Below, piece after piece: positions 25,401-34,478 of a DNA stretch of 64,000 nucleotides. The notes beneath the pieces are model-generated. The model had not been told where the DNA came from. It did not search any database and worked only from the letters and a program-made list of their open reading frames with translations. The stretch's first letter is position 1, and every line of letters begins with the position of its first letter. Made by a program: the position numbers and the translations under genes. Source of the DNA: Ideonella sp. WA131b (GTDB lineage: Bacteria > Pseudomonadota > Gammaproteobacteria > Burkholderiales > Burkholderiaceae_C); assembly GCA_023657425.1 (NCBI GenBank), contig JAGTJW010000001.1, positions 1 through 64,000 on the forward strand, read 5' to 3'.

Positions 25401-28400
25401 CAGACGGCGGTCGAAGCCGCTGCAGGCGGCGGGCGCGCCCCGCACCAGGTCCGGCCGGGAGAGCGTGTGCACCAAGGCGGAGCTCAGGGACTGGATGGCG
25501 ACGAAGTCGTTGGCACCCATCCCCCACGCCCGCAAGCGGATGCCGGTCAGCGTCGCCGACATCAGCGAGGCCCGCTGCACGTGGACGGGCTGGCGGTACT
25601 TGTCGATGACCGCACTGAGCACGCCGCCGTTGTCGGTGGCGGCGGTGGCAAAGGTCAACAGCGCCTTCGCGCCCGGCAAGATGCGCACCCGCAGGGCGAT
25701 CGCGCACACAGGGTCAAGGCCAGTGTCCATCGGCACCGGCACGTCGCCTGGCATCACCGGCGCGGCATCCAGGGCTGCCAACGGCCGGCTGGTGCCGCGG
25801 TTGCGGCCCAGCCAACGCAGGCGGTCTGTCTGCACATGGAGCGCCTGCGCAGGCGGGTCGCTGGCGGCCAGAAAATGCGCGGCCATCACCACCCGCTCGC
25901 CGGCCAGACGCGGGCGGCGCTCGAACACCAGCGCCTGCATGGCTGGGCGCCAACTGGCACGCACGAACAGGTTCGAGAAGGCGGGATGGGCCTCGTCGGC
26001 GCCCGGCTCCGCCAGAGCCAGCTCGAAGGCCGAAATCAGCTCGAGGTCGAGTGCCGCATCGCCGAGGTTGCGCAGCTCGACCTGCCGGAACTCGATGTCG
26101 TCCTCCGGACTCACCCAGACCGTGACCTGGGTCTGCAGGTCGGGCCACCGGGCTTCGAGGCACACGCGATCGGCGTGGAAGATGCTTCCATAACACGCAT
26201 CCGGGTCGGGGGCCGGATGCTGGCTCAGCGAGACCCGCGCAGCCTCGTCAGCGCGGCGCAGGTAGAAGAAGCTGCCCGAGGCATCGCGCAGCGCATCGTC
26301 GCGCCAGCGCTGGATGCCCACCGGGCCCCAACGGCTCCAGCCGGCGCCGCTGGCGCGCAGCGTCACGCGGTAGCGCCCGTTGGACAGGATATGCGTAGGC
26401 TCCACCGCAGCTTCGCCTGGCCGCACCTGTCGCAACAGTCCGGGCGCGCGGCCCCTGAGCTCAGCCCCCTGGGCCGGACCCGTCGGCGCTGCACGCAGCC
26501 GCGGCACCTCGCGCGGGGCGCGTTCGTGGAGCAAGGGCACCATCGCCTCCAGGTGGGGCTCGGCCATGGCCCAGCGGCGCACCACGTCGTCGCGCAGCAC
26601 GTTGGTCAGCGCGACGATCGTCATGCCCTGGTGATGGGCCATGCTGGTGGCCACGGGCGTGTAGGGCTCGCCCAGCGCGCATCGCGAGGGCGTGTAGTCC
26701 AACGCCTCGATGAAGCCCAGGCTGCCACGAGCACCCAGCGCCTCCAACGCCGCGAGGTTGGCCGCCGCGCGCCGCGGGGCCCGCTGGGCCGCCAGGGCCG
26801 TGGCGTAGGGTGCGATCACCAGCTCGTCGGGCGGTGTGCGCCGCAGGGCCAAGCGCGGCACGCCTTGCGGCGCGTACTGGTAGGCCAGGGTCGAGTCGCG
26901 GCCAGCATAGGCCGACTCGGAGATGCCCCAGGGCACGTCGTGCAGGCGGGCGTAGGCGATCTGCTCGCGAAGCGCCGCCAGGCCTGCGTCTCGCAGCACA
27001 CTGCCTTCGGGCTCGTCGATCAGCAGGCTGGGCATCAGGTACTCGAACATCGATCCCGACCACGAACGAAGACCGGCCACCGCGCCGACGGCGTAGAACG
27101 GCCGGCCGAGTGCGGCCCAGTGGCCCACCGGCACGTCGCCTTTGGCGATGGCCAACAGGCTGGTCAGGCGGGACTCTGAGGCCAGCAAGTCGTAGAACCC
27201 GGCGTCCAGCGCCTGCTCGGCCACGCGGTAGCCGATGTGGAACAGATGGCGGCGGGGGTGGTACAGGAAGCGATAGTCGGCCGCCCAGGCCAGGCCGGTG
27301 CAGCGCGCCGCCACAGCGCGCAGGCGTACCGCCACGGACTCAGGAGGATCGGTGCGCCCTGTCGGGCCCTCCTCTCGTTCGCCGTGGCCGGCATGCGCAA
27401 ACGCCAGGCAGGCCTGGCCCACGGCCAGCAGGTGGCCACCGAGATTGCCGCTGTCCACCGTCGACACGTAATGGGGTGGCAGCGGCGCGCAGGTCTGGGT
27501 GTCGTACCAGTTCAGGAAGTGGCCGCGGTGGCGCTGCAGCCGGTCCAGGGTGTCCAGCGTGGCCTCCAGCCGCTGCAGGAGCTCTGCGCTGCCGATCCAA
27601 CCGAATTCGCGCGCACAGGCTGCGCTTAGCAGGTACAGCCCGATGTTGGTGGGCGAGGTGCGGTGCGCCAACATCTCCTGCGGCAGGGTCTGCAGGTTGT
27701 CGGGCGGCAGATGGTTGTCGTCGGCACTGACACAGCGCTCAAAGTAGCGCCAGGTGTCGCGCGCCACAGCTTCAAGGTAAACACGGTCGGCGCCGGGCAA
27801 GGCGGCACCCGTGCGGGCCGGTGGCGGTCGGCTCGCCCACCAGGTCCACAGCGGCGACGCGGCCCACAACAGCCCCAAGGCGACGGTCATCGCCGGATGT
27901 GGCGTGCCGGCGGCCAGCAGGCCAAGCGTCAGCAGCAGCGCCAGCGCCGGCTCGACCGCGTGGCGGCGCAGCAGCTGGTCCAGCCGCGTCGTCGACTCGG
28001 CCTGCGCCGTGGCCGCGGTGGTCCACTGCAGCAGGCGGCGCCGGCTGATGCCCATGCGCCACAGCGCGCGACCGATGGCGTCGGCCCGCTGGCGGCCGAG
28101 CTGCAGCAGTTGGGCCAGGTGCCACAAGCCGCCACCCAAGGACCGCATCAGCCCGGCCCCGGCCTGGCGGAAGAAGTACCCGCGGGCGCCGTCTTCGCTG
28201 CGCGGCCACAGGCCGGCCAAGGCACCCAGCACCGGCCCGGCCGAGAAGGCAGCCAGCACCAGGGCCAACGCAGCCACCGGCACCAAGGCGCTGCCGGTCA
28301 AGGACAGCACCACCAGCGCCAACGAAGCCGGCGCCACCAAGGAGCGGCGCAGGTTGTCCAGCAGCTTCCAACGGTTGACGGCCCGCAGCCGGTAGCGCCA

Positions 28401-30785
28401 GGGCGACAGCAGCAGCGGCAGCAGCTGCCAGTCGCCGCGTGTCCAGCGATGCACACGCGAAGCGGCCACGTCGGCGTGAAAGGGTGCGGCCTCGACAAGG
28501 CCGATGTCGGTCACGGCTGCGCAGCGCGCCAGCGAGCCCTCGAAGAGATCGTGGCTGAGCACCAGCCCCTCCGGCAGGCGACCGGACAGCACCGCATGCA
28601 CAGCCTGCACGTCGAGCAGCCCCTTGCCGCTGAAGCTGCCCTCGCCGAAGAGGTCTTGGTAGACCTCCGAACTGGCGGCGCTGTAGGGATCCAGGCCGCA
28701 CGGTCCGGCAAACAGCGCGTGGAAGGGGGTGAGCTCTTGCCGTGCCGGCAGCGGCGTGAGGATGCGCGGCTGCAGGATGCCGTAGCCGGCGTCAACGCGG
28801 CGCCGGCCGAGATCCAGCCGCGGACGGTTCAACGGGTGCGCAGCCACGCCGACCAGCGCCCGCAGACTGCCCGGCGGCAGTTGGGTATCGCTGTCCAGCG
28901 TGACCACGTAACGTGTGGCCTCGGCCAGGCGGGAAAGCTCACCCAGATCGACAAAGGGGCCTGGCCCGCCCTGGGCCAGCGCGGCCACCAGCTGCTCGAG
29001 CTTGCCGCGCTTGCGCTCCCAGCCGATCCAGGCCTGCTCGCTCGGGCTGAACCGACGCGCTCGGTGCAGCAACACAAAGCGCGGCGCGGCGCCCGGCAAG
29101 CCCGGATGGCGCGCATTGAGCGCCTCGATGCCCTGGGTCGCGCAGCTGAGCAACGCGGCATCGCCATCGACCCGCTCGGCATCGGCATCCACGCCGTCGC
29201 TGAGCAGCGCGAACTGCACCTCGCGTTCCGGATTGGCCAGGTGGTGCAGCTCCAGCCGGTGCAGCAAGGCCTGCACCGAGGCGACGCTGCCCAAGAGAGC
29301 CGGCACAGCGACGAGCGCGCGATGTTCGGCTGGAATGCCTGCCCGCAAGGCCAGCCGCGGCAAGGAGCATGGCTGCGCCGACTCGCTGATGAGCCGATGA
29401 ATGACCGCGATCACCGCCTCCGATGCCGGCAAGGCCATGAGCAAGGCAACACCGAGCCCCGGCCCGACCGCGGACGGCGCGCCCGACTCCAAGAGCCAGA
29501 CCAGGAGCCCGACCGTCGACAGCAGCACCACAGCCAGGTAGGCCGGCAGGGCCAGTGGGAGGGCGCTGGTTCGCCAGGCGAGCGCGCTTTGTTCCCTCAG
29601 GCCCAGCACCCGCAGCAGCGTCGGCCGGCCGGCGCCGGCCAGCCAGTGGCCGGGAACGCCCGAGAGCGCATCGGCAGGCGTGGCACCCATCAGCTGAAGC
29701 AGGCGTTGCGCCACCACCCCTTCGCCCAGCCCGCTGCGCCGCGCCAGCCTTTCGATGCCATGCAAGGTCTCGTCGCGCGTGGTGGCGTGCTCGGCCTCGA
29801 AGACCGGCGAGCGGAGCATGCTGCGCATCAACGCGCTGGTGCGCGCCACGATGTCGGCCCAGTCGGCGTCGCCGATCTCGCGCAGCGCGTTGACGGCGTT
29901 GCGCACACTGAGGTTGTCGGCGGCCTGGTCAGCGCCTTGCTGCGCATGCTGCGTCGACGCGTCAGGCAGCGCGTGCTGCAGCCAGACGAGATGTTCCGGG
30001 CGCACGCTGCCTTCAGCACCTTGGGACGGCTCTTGCAGACGCAGGGCCATCTGCGCCAGAAAGGTGCCGCCGACACCGCGGCGCTCAAGGCGCTGATGCA
30101 CCAGCTCCAGCGCGGCAACGTCGACCCCGTCGAGCCGGTCGCAGCACAGGTTCGCCGCCTCCCGGGCGGCCTTGTTGCAGGCCACTCGTTCGGCCAACCG
30201 GCGCAGGCTCTCGATCAGTACCACACGCAAGGTGGTGGGCAGAGCCCACATCTCGCTCAGATGCAGCTCGCGCGTCTCCTGATACGCCCGCAGGTAGGTG
30301 GAGAGCAGGTCTTCATCGAAGTCGCCGTCGGTGTGGGCGACAAAGGCCCAGGCCACGCCGTAGACGCGCGGCAAGCCGGCCAGCGGCGCCCCGACGAGCA
30401 CCGGAAGCTCGCGAAAGTAGCGCCGCGGCAGCCCTTCGCGAACCTGCACCAGCTGCGCTTCGATGAGGTGGAAGTTGTCCAGCAGCCACTCGGCGGCGGG
30501 GCTCACGTCATGGCCGCTCCCTGTCTGCCAGCCGATGTAGCGGTGCGCCTCGCGCAGCACCGCAATGTTGCTGCGCAGACGCGGGTGGAAGGTCGGCGCC
30601 AGAGGGCGAGAACGCGCCACCCGGTGTGTCCTGCCCAGGCTGCGACCATGCTGCGCGAAACGCTGCAAGCCGAAGATCTCGGACCGTATCGATGGCTGCA
30701 GCGGCCCGCGCGCCGGGTCAAGAAGTGCACAGAGTTCAGGAGTGGCGGCCGGGATCAGCGCGCTGAGGCCGGGCAGCCGCCCCAC
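22485..30785 (-). CDS. ndvB: Cyclic beta-1,2-glucan synthase (NdvB/ChvB type)
   Basis: A giant inner-membrane enzyme of about 2766 aa, near the usual 2800. It builds cyclic beta-1,2-glucans from UDP-glucose for the periplasm (osmoadaptation, host interaction). An N-terminal soluble part (SNIAVLREAHRYIGWQTGSG) precedes membrane segments near residues 405-435, 810-860 and 940-985. Between them lies the GT84 glycosyltransferase region with YVVTLDSDTQLPPGS (about 630) and RVHRWTRGDWQLLPL. The C-terminal half is a GH94-type phosphorylase domain that controls ring size, with GSGDWNDAMNRVGHEGRGES near residue 2430. The start is a GTG without a strong ribosome site; no frame breaks were noticed. Confidence 0.93.
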   Translation of the reverse strand: MGRLPGLSALIPAATPELCALLDPARGPLQPSIRSEIFGLQRFAQHGRSLGRTHRVARSRPLAPTFHPRLRSNIAVLREAHRYIGWQTGSGHDVSPAAEWLLDNFHLIEAQLVQVREGLPRRYFRELPVLVGAPLAGLPRVYGVAWAFVAHTDGDFDEDLLSTYLRAYQETRELHLSEMWALPTTLRVVLIESLRRLAERVACNKAAREAANLCCDRLDGVDVAALELVHQRLERRGVGGTFLAQMALRLQEPSQGAEGSVRPEHLVWLQHALPDASTQHAQQGADQAADNLSVRNAVNALREIGDADWADIVARTSALMRSMLRSPVFEAEHATTRDETLHGIERLARRSGLGEGVVAQRLLQLMGATPADALSGVPGHWLAGAGRPTLLRVLGLREQSALAWRTSALPLALPAYLAVVLLSTVGLLVWLLESGAPSAVGPGLGVALLMALPASEAVIAVIHRLISESAQPCSLPRLALRAGIPAEHRALVAVPALLGSVASVQALLHRLELHHLANPEREVQFALLSDGVDADAERVDGDAALLSCATQGIEALNARHPGLPGAAPRFVLLHRARRFSPSEQAWIGWERKRGKLEQLVAALAQGGPGPFVDLGELSRLAEATRYVVTLDSDTQLPPGSLRALVGVAAHPLNRPRLDLGRRRVDAGYGILQPRILTPLPARQELTPFHALFAGPCGLDPYSAASSEVYQDLFGEGSFSGKGLLDVQAVHAVLSGRLPEGLVLSHDLFEGSLARCAAVTDIGLVEAAPFHADVAASRVHRWTRGDWQLLPLLLSPWRYRLRAVNRWKLLDNLRRSLVAPASLALVVLSLTGSALVPVAALALVLAAFSAGPVLGALAGLWPRSEDGARGYFFRQAGAGLMRSLGGGLWHLAQLLQLGRQRADAIGRALWRMGISRRRLLQWTTAATAQAESTTRLDQLLRRHAVEPALALLLTLGLLAAGTPHPAMTVALGLLWAASPLWTWWASRPPPARTGAALPGADRVYLEAVARDTWRYFERCVSADDNHLPPDNLQTLPQEMLAHRTSPTNIGLYLLSAACAREFGWIGSAELLQRLEATLDTLDRLQRHRGHFLNWYDTQTCAPLPPHYVSTVDSGNLGGHLLAVGQACLAFAHAGHGEREEGPTGRTDPPESVAVRLRAVAARCTGLAWAADYRFLYHPRRHLFHIGYRVAEQALDAGFYDLLASESRLTSLLAIAKGDVPVGHWAALGRPFYAVGAVAGLRSWSGSMFEYLMPSLLIDEPEGSVLRDAGLAALREQIAYARLHDVPWGISESAYAGRDSTLAYQYAPQGVPRLALRRTPPDELVIAPYATALAAQRAPRRAAANLAALEALGARGSLGFIEALDYTPSRCALGEPYTPVATSMAHHQGMTIVALTNVLRDDVVRRWAMAEPHLEAMVPLLHERAPREVPRLRAAPTGPAQGAELRGRAPGLLRQVRPGEAAVEPTHILSNGRYRVTLRASGAGWSRWGPVGIQRWRDDALRDASGSFFYLRRADEAARVSLSQHPAPDPDACYGSIFHADRVCLEARWPDLQTQVTVWVSPEDDIEFRQVELRNLGDAALDLELISAFELALAEPGADEAHPAFSNLFVRASWRPAMQALVFERRPRLAGERVVMAAHFLAASDPPAQALHVQTDRLRWLGRNRGTSRPLAALDAAPVMPGDVPVPMDTGLDPVCAIALRVRILPGAKALLTFATAATDNGGVLSAVIDKYRQPVHVQRASLMSATLTGIRLRAWGMGANDFVAIQSLSSALVHTLSRPDLVRGAPAACSGFDRRLLWRFGVSGDRPIVLVLAQAAQGQGLLRSLALALRLWAWGGVGCDLVVLNAEPVSYAMAVQQELRVLRERHDAENRARGSDACTGLFVVQAHEITDAEKAALNGLARVRLVADGRPLAMLVQGWMAGHEAAFERRHEGARCALPAAAGPASPAPAPQGRFTAEGADFVFEAGEALRPARPWINVIANADFGTLLSEAGGGHTWAGNSRLNQLTAWSNDAVADPPSEWLLLQDMRTRQVWSATASGGTASDGAAVVYRVTHGQGWSRIEHRKGDAEVILTWCVDPVLAVKQLQVAITNRGTQTLHLRVAGLVEWTMGAGTASRATVHTARLRQRLPEGWLTGLLCTQLEASGGFGNGTACFAVAHGSAQPHDPEADWTCDRREFFDARGRLVLPDHLGRSQGRGLDPCAALALHLDIAPGTSAACVFLLAYAGSPDAARSLVTRAAAMPPDLRLDAARSAWDTLLQATKVTTPDPLFDALVNRWLLYQTVSCRLWAKAGFYQAGGATGFRDQLQDAMALAVAAPHLLRAQILLAASRQFPEGDVQHWWHAPGGAGVRTHFSDDLLWLPKACAHYLVVTGDATLLSETVPFIEGPVVPPGAEDVYATPVVSALTATVYEHAARTIDRSLRVGAHGLPLMGSGDWNDAMNRVGHEGRGESVWLGWFLCTVVAAFAPIARSRGEAQRAERWDAAAQGWQRALRGPAWDGAWFRRAFFDDGSPLGSQGLAECRIDLIAQAWAVLSGVATWPQQVVAMAAVDAQLADAKAGLLRLLDPPLQHARPSAGYIQAYPPGVRENGGQYTHGAVWALMAQARMTADHGHPESGEAAWRYFTWLSPAHRAADPQQGAAYGLEPYVMAGDVYTQPPYVGRGGWSWYTGAAAWMHRAAIESILGLSLDAGTLSLRPCLPAHWPRAELSLLHEGRRLRFVLLRGGDAQARREAAACGATLLRRGEQLAWRDLPQQAGFVVPLDSDGS

Positions 30786-30786
30786 C

Positions 30787-30951
30787 CTAACAGGCCCACA
30801 GGGCCAGGCCGACGAGCAGCGCCAGCGCCAGCAGACTGGTGACGACCCGCGCAGCCAAGAAAGCCATGGCGGCTTCGACCGCGCAGCCTAGCCTGAACAG
30901 CCGCCCGCACAGGGCACGGCACGCCTGGAGATGATCGCCCAGCCCCGACAT
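30787..30951 (-). CDS. Possible 54-aa membrane peptide upstream of ndvB
   Basis: ATG 30951 opens a short frame ending MAFLAARVVTSLLALALLVG and LALWAC, a single clear transmembrane helix. Its stop is immediately before the ndvB start, so the two could be co-translated. Against it, no strong ribosome site is seen and small GC-rich frames are common. The remainder of 30952-31264 holds no recognised gene and should contain the divergent promoters. Confidence 0.3.
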   Translation of the reverse strand: MSGLGDHLQACRALCGRLFRLGCAVEAAMAFLAARVVTSLLALALLVGLALWAC

Positions 30952-31264
30952 CTCCAGGGGTGACGGGTCTGCCGCCTCGCCGAAGCAGGCCGTGCTCCAG
31001 CAGGGCCCGGGGATGCGCGGCGCGTTCACCGCACGTCCATCCTGCCGGCCACGACTCCCCCGGCGCGGGGCAAACCGGCCAGCCCGGCAGGCGGGCGAGA
31101 TGGCGCCGGGGCGAGCTGCGCGCGGCGGGCAGGGATGGGATGCATGCGGGGCTCGTGGGTGCTCGGCGGGACTTGGCCAAGGGTGCTTGTAGCCGCCGCG
31201 CCCTCCCAGCGTCTGTGCGCCGCCGCACGGCGGTGCCTGCGACACCGGGCCCCATACTCGGACC

Positions 31265-33814
31265 ATGCGTGATCTTGCGGGGGCACTGCCGGAGCGGCCT
31301 TGCGCGACGGTGCCCGTCGTCGGCCTGGGCGCCTCTGCCGGCGGGCTGGAGCCGCTGATGCAGTTTCTCGGCCAGGTGCCACCAGCCAGTGGTCTGGCCT
31401 TCGTCGTTGTGCAGCACCTGGACCCCCATCACCAGACACTGCTGGCCGATCTGCTGCAGCGGGCCACCGCTGTGCCGGTGCTCGAAGTGGGTGGGCCTAC
31501 GCCGGTGGTGGCTGACCAGGTTTACGTGATGCCGCCGGCCGCAGAGATGACCCTCAGCGGTGGCGCCCTGCACCTCGCCCAGCCCTCGAGGCCGCGCGGT
31601 CACCGGCTGCCCATCGACGTGATGTTCGGCTCGCTGGCCCGAGAACTGGGCGAACGCGCGATCGGCGTCGTGCTGTCGGGCATGGGAGCCGACGGCAGCG
31701 CGGGCTTGCGGGCGATCCATGCGCAGGGCGGCCTGACGCTGGTGCAGCGGCCGGCCTCGGCGCAGTTTGATGACATGCCCCGCCACGCGATAGCGACAGG
31801 CTGCGTCGACATCATCGATCTGCCGGCCAAGTTGCCGGCACTCATGCTCGCGCTCCTGGCCACGCCACAGCGGCGCTCAGCGGCCCGGGGCTGGGCTGGC
31901 CGCAGCGATGCGGCTGCCCTCGCGCGCATCCTGGCGCTGCTCCACGCGCAAACCCGGCACGACCTGTCGCTGTACAAGCCCAACACCCTGCAGCGCCGTG
32001 TGGCGCGGCGGGTCGCCGTCCACGGGCTGCCCTCGACGGCGGACTATGCGGACTTCGCGAGCGGTCATCCGCAGGAGCTGGATCTGCTCCTGAAGGAACT
32101 GCTCATCGGTGTGACCGCGTTCTTCCGCGACCCCGAAGCCTGGCAGGATCTGCAGGACCGCGTGCTGCCGGTGATGCTGGCCCAGACCGACCGCACGGCC
32201 GGCCCGATGCGCGCCTGGGTCGCTGGGTGTTCTACAGGCGAGGAGGCCTACACGCTGGCCATCGCCTGCTCGGAGGTCCAGGAGACCCTGCCGCAGGCGC
32301 AGCGCCGCGACGTGCAGGTCTTCGCCACCGATCTCCATGCAGACGCGATTGCCGCAGCGCGCGCAGGCTGCTACGCCGAGACGAGCGTCGAAGGTCTGAC
32401 GCCCGAGCGGCTGTCGCGCTTCTTTTCTCGCACGCCCAAGGGCTGGCGGATCGATGCGCGCATCCGCGACAGGGTGCTGTTCGCCCAGCACGACCTGCTC
32501 CAAGATCCGCCCTTCACGCGCCTGGACATCCTCACGTGTCGCAACCTCATGATCTACTTCGGCGCGGCACTGCAGCGACGACTGGTACCGCTGTTCCACT
32601 ACAGCCTGCGGGCCGGCGGTGCGCTGCTGTTGGGCAACGCAGAGACCGTGGGCCGCGCCGAGACGCTGTTCGTGCCGCTGCACCCGAGGTCGAGGATCTA
32701 CCGGCGCAGCGAGAACGCCGGGCCTGCCGACCCTGCTGTCTTTCCGATCCAGGGCCGCCCCGGTGCCGCTGCCATCCCGAAGGAGACTCAGCTGCCGCAC
32801 ACCACCCCCCCGCCCGCCAACCTGCAGGTTCTGGCCGATCAGCTGCTGCTGCAAGGTCATGCGCCGCCGGCCGTTCTCGTCAACGCAGCCGGCGACATCG
32901 TCTACATCAGCGGCCGAACCGGCCGCTTCCTGGAGCCGGCTGCCGGCAAGGCCAACTGGAACCTGCACGCGATGGCACGGCCCGCCATCCGCGCTCAACT
33001 GGCGGTCGCCTTGCGCACCGCTGTGCAGACGCATACGACGGTGGAGCTGCGGGCGTTGCACCTGGATGACGGTGCGGGCGCTGCGCTGGACATCACGGTG
33101 CAGGGCATCGCGCAGCCCAAGCCGCTGCAGGGCATGGCCCTGATCGTCTTCCGCGAGCGTCCGGCTCAGCCGCGCCGCAGGCCCACAGCCGCCGCAGGCG
33201 CGGAACAAGCGCCCCGGGCCGACCAGCTGCTGCGCGCTCGTGAGGAGATCCAGGCGCTGCACCAGGAAATGCGGGCGTCCCGCGAAGAGCTGCAAGCCGC
33301 CAACGAGGCGCTGCAGAGCACCAACGAAGCGCTGCAATCGGCCAACGAAGAACTGACGACCTCCCAGGAAGAGGCGCAATCGATGAACGAGGAGCTGCAG
33401 AGCATCAATGGCGAGCTGCAAGGCAAACTGGACGACCTGGCGCTGGCGCAGAGCGACATGCAGAACCTGCTCAACAGCACGGAAATCGCGACTCTGTTTC
33501 TCGACGAGCAGTTCAAGGTGCGCCGCTACACCGAGCAGACTGCGCGTGTCATCCACCTGCGCGAGCACGACATCGGCCGGCCGCTGAGCGAGCTGACCAG
33601 CACGCTGCTGTACCCCGATCTTGACAACGACATGAGGCAGACGCTGCGCACTCTGACCATCAGCGAGAAGCAGATCGCGACCACCGACGGACACTGGCTC
33701 AACGTTCGCGTCATGCCCTACCGCACGCTCGCCAACGTGGTTCAGGGCGTGGTCATCACCTTCGTGGACATCACGGCGGCCAAGCACCTGGAGGCCCGGC
33801 TGCGCGAGGCGTAG
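31265..33814 (+). CDS. CheB-CheR-PAS fusion protein
   Basis: About 849 aa. Residues 15-200 are a CheB-type methylesterase with the catalytic trio visible in GASAGG, VVVQHLDPHH and SGMGADGSAGL; no receiver domain precedes it. Residues about 215-480 are a CheR methyltransferase (LYKPNTLQRRVARRV, WVAGCSTGEEAYTLA, DILTCRNLMIYF). A coiled coil follows (about 655-745: EELQAANEALQSTNEALQSA), then a PAS domain to the end. Such fusions act in signalling rather than classical chemotaxis and often sit beside a hybrid kinase; here only a PAS-type protein follows 35 bp downstream. Confidence 0.92.
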   Translation: MRDLAGALPERPCATVPVVGLGASAGGLEPLMQFLGQVPPASGLAFVVVQHLDPHHQTLLADLLQRATAVPVLEVGGPTPVVADQVYVMPPAAEMTLSGGALHLAQPSRPRGHRLPIDVMFGSLARELGERAIGVVLSGMGADGSAGLRAIHAQGGLTLVQRPASAQFDDMPRHAIATGCVDIIDLPAKLPALMLALLATPQRRSAARGWAGRSDAAALARILALLHAQTRHDLSLYKPNTLQRRVARRVAVHGLPSTADYADFASGHPQELDLLLKELLIGVTAFFRDPEAWQDLQDRVLPVMLAQTDRTAGPMRAWVAGCSTGEEAYTLAIACSEVQETLPQAQRRDVQVFATDLHADAIAAARAGCYAETSVEGLTPERLSRFFSRTPKGWRIDARIRDRVLFAQHDLLQDPPFTRLDILTCRNLMIYFGAALQRRLVPLFHYSLRAGGALLLGNAETVGRAETLFVPLHPRSRIYRRSENAGPADPAVFPIQGRPGAAAIPKETQLPHTTPPPANLQVLADQLLLQGHAPPAVLVNAAGDIVYISGRTGRFLEPAAGKANWNLHAMARPAIRAQLAVALRTAVQTHTTVELRALHLDDGAGAALDITVQGIAQPKPLQGMALIVFRERPAQPRRRPTAAAGAEQAPRADQLLRAREEIQALHQEMRASREELQAANEALQSTNEALQSANEELTTSQEEAQSMNEELQSINGELQGKLDDLALAQSDMQNLLNSTEIATLFLDEQFKVRRYTEQTARVIHLREHDIGRPLSELTSTLLYPDLDNDMRQTLRTLTISEKQIATTDGHWLNVRVMPYRTLANVVQGVVITFVDITAAKHLEARLREA

Positions 33815-33849
33815 AGTGGGCGGCTTGTCAGCCACCCGAGGAGACTTTC

Positions 33850-34464
33850 ATGTCCCTGTCGACGAGCCCCGGCATCCCGGGCATGGACGCGCAGTCGCTG
33901 CACGCCTTGCGCCGCCGCGCCACCACCCGTCTGGGCGGCGCGACCGCCGAGAACGGGCCTGCTGTCGGCTTCGTGGATGCCTTGGGCGTCCTGCACGCAT
34001 TGGCCTCGTCCCCTGACACCGCGCCGGATGCGCTGGCCCTGCTGCACGAGCTGCAGGTTCATCAGGTCGAGCTCGAGTTGCAGTCGCAGGAGCTGCTGCT
34101 GTCGCGTGGCGAGTTGGAGTTGGCGCTGCGGCGGCAGGCCGCACGCCACGATGCCCTGCCGGTGGGCTGCTTCGTCATCGATGCGGGCGGTGTGGTGGTC
34201 GAGCTGAATGAGACCGCAGCCGGGCTGCTCGGCCTGCCGCGTGGGCGTGTGCAGGGCCAGCGCATCGCTGCCTTTTTTGCAGGCCCCGACAGGCAAAGCC
34301 TGGACACGGCCCTGGCGGAGCTGCAGGCGGCGGCACCGCTGCGCTCGTTCAGACTCACCGTCGCCCCGCAGGGCCAGGCTGCGCAACCGGTGCTGGCCCG
34401 CCTCGGCGCCGACACGGCCACGGGCGACGCTCTGCTCTGTCTCATGAGCGCGGAGTCCCGGTGA
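33850..34464 (+). CDS. PAS-domain signalling protein
   Basis: About 204 aa. Residues 60-100 hold ALLHELQVHQVELELQSQEL, a helix commonly found ahead of PAS domains in kinases and CheB/CheR partners. The PAS core runs from about 100 (DALPVGCFVIDAGGVVVELN) to 190. A ribosome site (GAGGAG) precedes the ATG by 7 bases. There is no kinase or output domain, so it may be a truncated or stand-alone sensor acting with the upstream fusion protein, with which it is probably co-transcribed. Confidence 0.8.
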   Translation: MSLSTSPGIPGMDAQSLHALRRRATTRLGGATAENGPAVGFVDALGVLHALASSPDTAPDALALLHELQVHQVELELQSQELLLSRGELELALRRQAARHDALPVGCFVIDAGGVVVELNETAAGLLGLPRGRVQGQRIAAFFAGPDRQSLDTALAELQAAAPLRSFRLTVAPQGQAAQPVLARLGADTATGDALLCLMSAESR

Positions 34465-34478
34465 TACCTACCGGGTGC

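Noticed and set aside
22485..30842. Very long open frames on the plus strand opposite ndvB (for example 27663-30842)
   Set aside because: They are antisense shadows created by high GC at third codon positions. The minus strand encodes a full-length recognisable enzyme.
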